Shown here one piece after another: positions 59,470 through 64,000 of a stretch of 64,000 nt of DNA. Below the pieces are notes generated by a model. It saw nothing but the letters and a program-made list of their open reading frames with translations. It did no database searches and had not been told where the DNA came from. The translations under genes and the position numbers were made by a program. The stretch comes from Rhizobium sp. Pop5 (GTDB taxonomy: Bacteria > Pseudomonadota > Alphaproteobacteria > Rhizobiales > Rhizobiaceae), in the NCBI RefSeq assembly GCF_024721175.1, contig NZ_CP099399.1, positions 1,364,001 through 1,428,000 on the forward strand, given 5' to 3'. The first letter of the stretch is position 1, and each line of letters starts with the position of its first letter.

Positions 59470-61227
59470 ATGAACCTTTTTACCGACTTCGAAGCCAGGA
59501 TCAAAACCGCCCTTGAACAGATCGATCTGGTCAGGGAAAAGCGATCTGAACTCGATTTCGGCCGCATCACGGTCGAGCCGCCGCGCGACGCGAGCCACGG
59601 TGATGTTGCGACCAACGCCGCGATGGTGTTGGCAAAGCCGCTAGGCTCAAATCCGCGCGCACTCGCCGACGTCATCATCGCCAAGCTCAAGGAAGATGAC
59701 GACGTCGCCGACGTCTCGGTCGCCGGTCCCGGTTTCATCAATATCCGCCTGTCTGTCGGCTACTGGCAGCGGCTGCTTGCCTCGATGATCGGCGACGGTA
59801 CGGATTACGGCCGCTCGACGCTCGGCGAGGGCAGGAAGGTCAACGTCGAATATGTCTCGGCCAATCCGACCGGCCCGATGCATGTCGGCCACTGCCGCGG
59901 CGCCGTCGTCGGCGATGCGCTCGCCAACCTGCTCGCTTTTGCCGGCTACGGCGTCGAGAAGGAATATTACATCAACGATGCGGGTTCGCAGATCGACGTG
60001 CTCGCCCGCTCCGTCTTCCTGCGCTATCGCGAGGCGCTTGGCGAAAAGATCGGCGAGATCCCTTCGGGTCTTTACCCGGGTGATTATCTGGTGCCTGTCG
60101 GCCAGTCGCTCGCCGCCGATTACGGCGTGCGGCTGCACAACATGCCGGAAGAGCAGTGGATGCCGATCGTCAAGGATCGCACGATCGACGCCATGATGGT
60201 GATGATCCGCGACGATCTGGCGGCGCTGAATGTCCATCATGACGTGTTCTTCTCCGAGCGGACGCTGCATGCCAATGGCGCGGCCGCGATCCGCACGGCC
60301 ATCAACGACCTGACCTTCAAGGGTTATGTCTACAAAGGCACGCTGCCGCCCCCGAAGGGCCAGGTTGCCGAGGACTGGGAAGATCGCGAGCAGACGCTGT
60401 TCCGATCGACCGAAGTGGGTGACGATATGGACCGGCCGCTGATCAAGTCGGACGGCTCCTACACCTATTTTGCTGCCGACGTCGCCTACTTCAAGAACAA
60501 GTTCGACCGTGGCTTCGACGAGATGATCTATGTGCTCGGCGCCGACCATGGCGGCTACGTCAAGCGCCTGGAAGCGGTTGCACGCGCCGTCTCGGAAGGT
60601 AAGGCGAAGCTGACGGTGCTGCTTTGCCAGCTCGTCAAGCTCTATCGCAATGGCGAGCCGGTGAAGATGTCGAAGCGCTCCGGCGATTTCGTCACGCTCC
60701 GGGATGTCGTCGAGGAAGTCGGCCGTGATTCGGTCCGGTTCATGATGCTTTACCGCAAGAATTCCGAACCGCTCGACTTCGATTTCGCCAAAGTGACGGA
60801 ACAGTCGAAGGACAATCCCGTCTTCTACGTGCAATATGCGCATGCCCGCTGCATGTCCGTCTTCCGGCAGGCCAGGGAGGCGTTTCCCGACCTCGACGTT
60901 TCGCCCGAAGATCTTGCCAAAAGCGTTGCTGGCATTGGCGATCCGGCCGAATTGCAGCTGGTCGCCAAGCTCGCCGAATTCCCCCGTGTCGTCGAAGCGG
61001 CGGCTCAGTCGCAGGAGCCGCATCGCATCGCTTTTTACCTCTATGACCTCGCCAGTTCCTTCCACGCGCACTGGAACAAAGGTAAAGATCAGACGGAATT
61101 ACGATTTGTTAATGATAAAAACCGAGAATCAAGTATTGCCAGACTTGGGCTGGTGTACGCCGTCGCGTCGGTTTTGAAGTCGGGACTTGCCATTACGGGC
61201 ACTGCCGCACCTGACGAAATGCGATAA
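59470..61227 (+). CDS. argS: Arginyl-tRNA synthetase
   Basis: 585 residues from the ATG at 59470 (a GTG lies one codon upstream). HIGH-type motif HVGH at 138-141 in [15 protein letters not shown] near residue 399 (VKMSKRSGD), and the N-terminal ArgS domain and C-terminal helical DALR domain (MRPDQ-type end [15 protein letters not shown]). It charges tRNA-Arg. GGAAGAG lies before the start. The order dgt, argS, SPOR-domain gene is typical. Confidence 0.97.
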   Translation: MNLFTDFEARIKTALEQIDLVREKRSELDFGRITVEPPRDASHGDVATNAAMVLAKPLGSNPRALADVIIAKLKEDDDVADVSVAGPGFINIRLSVGYWQRLLASMIGDGTDYGRSTLGEGRKVNVEYVSANPTGPMHVGHCRGAVVGDALANLLAFAGYGVEKEYYINDAGSQIDVLARSVFLRYREALGEKIGEIPSGLYPGDYLVPVGQSLAADYGVRLHNMPEEQWMPIVKDRTIDAMMVMIRDDLAALNVHHDVFFSERTLHANGAAAIRTAINDLTFKGYVYKGTLPPPKGQVAEDWEDREQTLFRSTEVGDDMDRPLIKSDGSYTYFAADVAYFKNKFDRGFDEMIYVLGADHGGYVKRLEAVARAVSEGKAKLTVLLCQLVKLYRNGEPVKMSKRSGDFVTLRDVVEEVGRDSVRFMMLYRKNSEPLDFDFAKVTEQSKDNPVFYVQYAHARCMSVFRQAREAFPDLDVSPEDLAKSVAGIGDPAELQLVAKLAEFPRVVEAAAQSQEPHRIAFYLYDLASSFHAHWNKGKDQTELRFVNDKNRESSIARLGLVYAVASVLKSGLAITGTAAPDEMR

Positions 61228-61287
61228 CGTCACCATTTCCCCACAATGCGCTGGCATCTGAGTGTTGGCGTTTGCGAGTGGGATGGT

Positions 61288-64000
61288 ATGGCTGATAAAC
61301 AACTTGCGTATGATACGCGCGGAAAAGACGATCTGTTTGCCGACGACGATCCGTTGGCCGAACTCGCCCGTATCGTTGGTTTTGAACCGCGCGTTGCGGC
61401 AAACACGGTAACTGAAGAACGCCGCGAGCCTGCCCTCGATCTCGAGGAAGAGCTCGTACGCCACTTCGACCGTTACGATTCGCCGCGTCCGCTTGCGGAG
61501 CTCGATCATCCGGCCGAGCCTGTCGCTGAAGATATCGCTCCCGAGGATTATGTCGAGCCTGTTCTCGACGTTTCCCCTGTAGCCGAAAGCGTAGAGGCTC
61601 CCGAGCCGGTTTCCGTCGCTCCCACCGTAGAAGCGGTGGTGCCCGCTGCCAGGGGCTGGGATGCGGTCGCCGCCGACTGGGCAGCCGACCCGCAACAGCA
61701 GCTTTCCGCCGAGCCTGCTTCGGAGGCGCCGGTGCAATCGGCCTTCGGTGGCGCCCGTGATCTGATCGAGGAACTCGAACTATCGATCGGCGCAGCCCCT
61801 GTCTCCTCGATCGCGCAACCCGCCAAGGCGCCACAATGGTCGGCTGCCAGCATTCGGCTGCCGCTTGCCAATTTCCATGCCGCCAAACGCGAGGAGCCGA
61901 TTATTCCCTCGCAGGCGGTGACTGAGCCGGCTATCTTGCCGGCGGTTGAGACATCGTTCGCCGATCTGCCTGAGACGAAGCCGGAACCGGCAATCGAGCA
62001 GCCTGCGCCCGTTGCCGCCGTCGAGCCTTCCGAGGAATTCGAATCCGCCGCTCCGTCGCTCGGCTTCCCCGCCGAACTCGACCGCCATGATGAGGTCGCG
62101 CCGGAAGAGACTGCCGAGGCCGAGGAATTCGTCGAAATCGAAGACGAGTTGCAGAATTTCGACGACGATGCCGGCTTCGATCTCATTGCGGCCGCCGTCG
62201 AAGGCGAAATCCAGGCCGATGCTGCTCTGACCGAGGTCGTGCCCGAAGTGCCGCACACCGCCGGCACGTTCGATCTCGACGATTTGCTTGCCGATGTCTC
62301 GCGCTATCCTATGCCGCAACGGGCCAATCTGACGCCTGTTGCGCAACAGCCCGCACCGATCGAAGCAGCGCCCGTCGTTGCTGCCGCGCCCGCGCAGCCC
62401 GAAACGATTGTGCCCGTGCCGGCCGCCGCAGAGCCCATCCGGCCCGCTGCGGCCTATGCCGTTGAAGCCGCAAAGCCGATCGCGCCCCAGCTTGCCGAGG
62501 CCGTTCCGCCGCAGCCTGTCGCGCCGTCATTTTTGCAGGCGCCGCAGCAGCCGGTACAGGAAGCCGACGATCCCTTTGCCGGCCATGATTTCGAGCTGGA
62601 TCTTGCCGGCATCGAGCTGGAACTTTCCGATCTGGACTTCTCCGAACCCGCTCCGGAATCGCAGCCGCAGGCAGCAGCTCCCGTGCAGAAGCCGATAACG
62701 CCTGCGCCGCAGCCGGAAACGTCCGTGCGCTCGCAGGCGCCTGCCGCGCCTGCAAGGCCCGCACCGGCCTTTGCTCCCGAGCCGCAGGCTCCAACTCCGG
62801 CTCCGGCTTTCAACTGGGCGCCTGCCGCCGATTCGACTGAAGACCTGCCGTTCGATCCGGCGATGATCTCAGACCCGGAAGAGCGTCCCGAGACGGTCGA
62901 CGACATGCACGTGCCGGCGCTTCCGCCGGTCGAGCAGCCCGCGCCGGTCGCCAAGACTGCGGATTTCGATTTCGATCTCGATGCGGAAATCGCGAGCTTC
63001 TTTGAACCGGCCAAGCCGCGGGAAACGCCTGCGCCGGCCCGGGATACGGCGGCCGCCGCGGCAAAGCCGGTCAAGCCGACCATCGCCGATGGCCTCGATG
63101 ATTTCGAAAGGGCGCTGGAGGAAGATTTCCGCCGTAGCGTTCGCGAGCCGGTCGAGCGGTCGGGAGCTGTTTCCGAAGTCCATATCGAATCGGCAAGTCA
63201 GGCCGCTGATTTCAGTCGCGCCCGCTCGATGCGCCGCCTGCTTGCCGGCGCCGTCGTGCTCGTCGTCTTCGCCGGTGTCGGTTATGGCGTCTATTCCTCG
63301 GTCTGGAACGGGGAAGGCCTCGGCATCGTCGCATCCGGCGAACCACGCGTGATCGTTGCCGACAAGGAACCGGTCAAGGTCGTTCCGGAAAATCCGGGTG
63401 GCAAGACCGTGCCGAACCAGGACAAGGCCGTCTACGACCGAGTTGCCGGTTCTGCCGAAGAGCCGAAGCAGAAAGCGCTCGTTTCCTCCGATGAGGCTCC
63501 CGTCGATGTCGTTCAGCGCACGCTGACGCCGGAAGCATTGCCCGAGGATGATGAGAACGCCGGCGCAAACGATCAGATCACGCCGACCGCTGTGGGCGAG
63601 ACGGAAGATCCGCGTCTGCTGCCGAACCAGGGCAGCGCCGACAACAATTCCGCAAGCGATGCAGACAAGACGCCGTCCGTTTCGCCGCGCAAGGTCCGCA
63701 CGATGATCGTCAAGCCTGACGGCACGTTGGTCGCTCGCGAAGAACCGGCTCCCGCCGACCAGCCTGCGCCGTCCGCTCCTGCGACATCGTCAGCTCAGCC
63801 GGCGCAGTCTGCCCAGGCGACATCGCCGGTTCAGCCGGCGTTGGCTCCTCAGTCGACCCCATCCGCTAAGCCCGCTCCGGTCGTGCCCGCGGTCGGTGGG
63901 ACGGCCGGAAGCTTCCCGCCAAATGCGGAGGTTGCTTCCGCCGACGCTCGTTCCGCAGCACCTGTCGAAACCGCGCCGGTACAGCCGACGTCAGCCGGTA
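61288..64000 (+). CDS. SPOR-type cell-envelope protein, N-terminal part (continues beyond window)
   Basis: 904 codons are open from the ATG at 61288 to the window end, with no stop. The long cytoplasmic part (residues 1-645) is Ala/Pro/Glu-rich and largely disordered with acidic blocks. One membrane helix lies near residues 650-672 (RRLLAGAVVLVVFAGVGYGV). A Pro/Ala/Ser-rich periplasmic linker follows. By position after argS this is the SPOR-domain protein of rhizobia, whose peptidoglycan-binding SPOR domain would be just outside the window; that part is inferred. A role at the division site or pole is likely. Confidence 0.8.
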   Translation, partial: MADKQLAYDTRGKDDLFADDDPLAELARIVGFEPRVAANTVTEERREPALDLEEELVRHFDRYDSPRPLAELDHPAEPVAEDIAPEDYVEPVLDVSPVAESVEAPEPVSVAPTVEAVVPAARGWDAVAADWAADPQQQLSAEPASEAPVQSAFGGARDLIEELELSIGAAPVSSIAQPAKAPQWSAASIRLPLANFHAAKREEPIIPSQAVTEPAILPAVETSFADLPETKPEPAIEQPAPVAAVEPSEEFESAAPSLGFPAELDRHDEVAPEETAEAEEFVEIEDELQNFDDDAGFDLIAAAVEGEIQADAALTEVVPEVPHTAGTFDLDDLLADVSRYPMPQRANLTPVAQQPAPIEAAPVVAAAPAQPETIVPVPAAAEPIRPAAAYAVEAAKPIAPQLAEAVPPQPVAPSFLQAPQQPVQEADDPFAGHDFELDLAGIELELSDLDFSEPAPESQPQAAAPVQKPITPAPQPETSVRSQAPAAPARPAPAFAPEPQAPTPAPAFNWAPAADSTEDLPFDPAMISDPEERPETVDDMHVPALPPVEQPAPVAKTADFDFDLDAEIASFFEPAKPRETPAPARDTAAAAAKPVKPTIADGLDDFERALEEDFRRSVREPVERSGAVSEVHIESASQAADFSRARSMRRLLAGAVVLVVFAGVGYGVYSSVWNGEGLGIVASGEPRVIVADKEPVKVVPENPGGKTVPNQDKAVYDRVAGSAEEPKQKALVSSDEAPVDVVQRTLTPEALPEDDENAGANDQITPTAVGETEDPRLLPNQGSADNNSASDADKTPSVSPRKVRTMIVKPDGTLVAREEPAPADQPAPSAPATSSAQPAQSAQATSPVQPALAPQSTPSAKPAPVVPAVGGTAGSFPPNAEVASADARSAAPVETAPVQPTSAG

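Noticed and set aside
59647..61071. 474-codon minus frame opposite argS
   Set aside because: Antisense shadow; argS motifs are intact on the plus strand.
1..64000. CRISPR array, insertion sequence, prophage or integrase
   Set aside because: Looked for repeated spacers, transposase, integrase and phage motifs; none seen. The only dispersed repeats are the two RIME-type copies.

Overview
The window looks like a chromosomal segment of a Rhizobium-type alphaproteobacterium, close to the R. etli / R. leguminosarum group. The evidence is high GC and rhizobial codon use, an ExoR homologue, a PopZ/DUF2497 polar organiser, an argS gene followed by a SPOR-domain gene, an assimilatory nas cluster controlled by NasS/NasT, and two copies of a roughly 100-bp palindromic intergenic repeat of the RIME type known from Rhizobiaceae. 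I see no IS element, prophage or CRISPR array. 

Layout. 1-5571: partial CinA/MoaB-like gene, wrbA, tRNA-Leu(UAA), a 43-aa membrane protein, a VanZ-like gene, threonine dehydratase, a HlyU-like gene and a membrane diguanylate cyclase. 5572-17785: a frameshifted MFS gene, two divergent regulator/enzyme pairs (TetR-SDR and LysR-azoreductase), a Tat-exported 2',3'-cyclic phosphodiesterase, PilZ and EamA proteins, the Lrp-type regulator/alanine dehydrogenase pair, and DUF1203. 17225-20460: a leftward operon of cysteine synthase, AlaX editing protein, mercaptopyruvate sulfurtransferase and a GNAT protein. 

20619-27321 is a photo-oxidative-stress type island. A ChrR-like protein and an SDR run rightward. 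Photolyase, FAD oxidoreductase, DUF1365 and cyclopropane-fatty-acid synthase run leftward. Both transcription units are preceded by the same motif, TGATCC-N16-CGTA, which resembles promoters of the ECF sigma factors that pair with ChrR. No sigma gene lies in the window, and this ChrR lacks the cysteines of the usual zinc motif. 

30136-39200 is a complete nitrate assimilation locus read leftward: nasT, nasS, a nitrate transporter, nirB, nirD and nasA. A perfect sigma-54 promoter precedes the transporter. A leader of about 265 nt follows it, containing an ANTAR-type hexaloop hairpin and a terminator, so transcription should need NtrC plus NasT antitermination. 

39666-48310: 1-Cys peroxiredoxin, a lytic transglycosylase whose 3' end has probably lost its stop codon, an NAD-dependent epimerase, type-II glycerate kinase, and then a run of very small membrane, secreted and KTSC-domain genes around tRNA-Asn(GUU) and tRNA-Cys(GCA). 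48521-64000 is conserved core: pcm, popZ, valS, a FadL-type porin, exoR, xthA, erpA, a dGTPase, argS, and the first 904 codons of a SPOR-type envelope protein that runs off the end.
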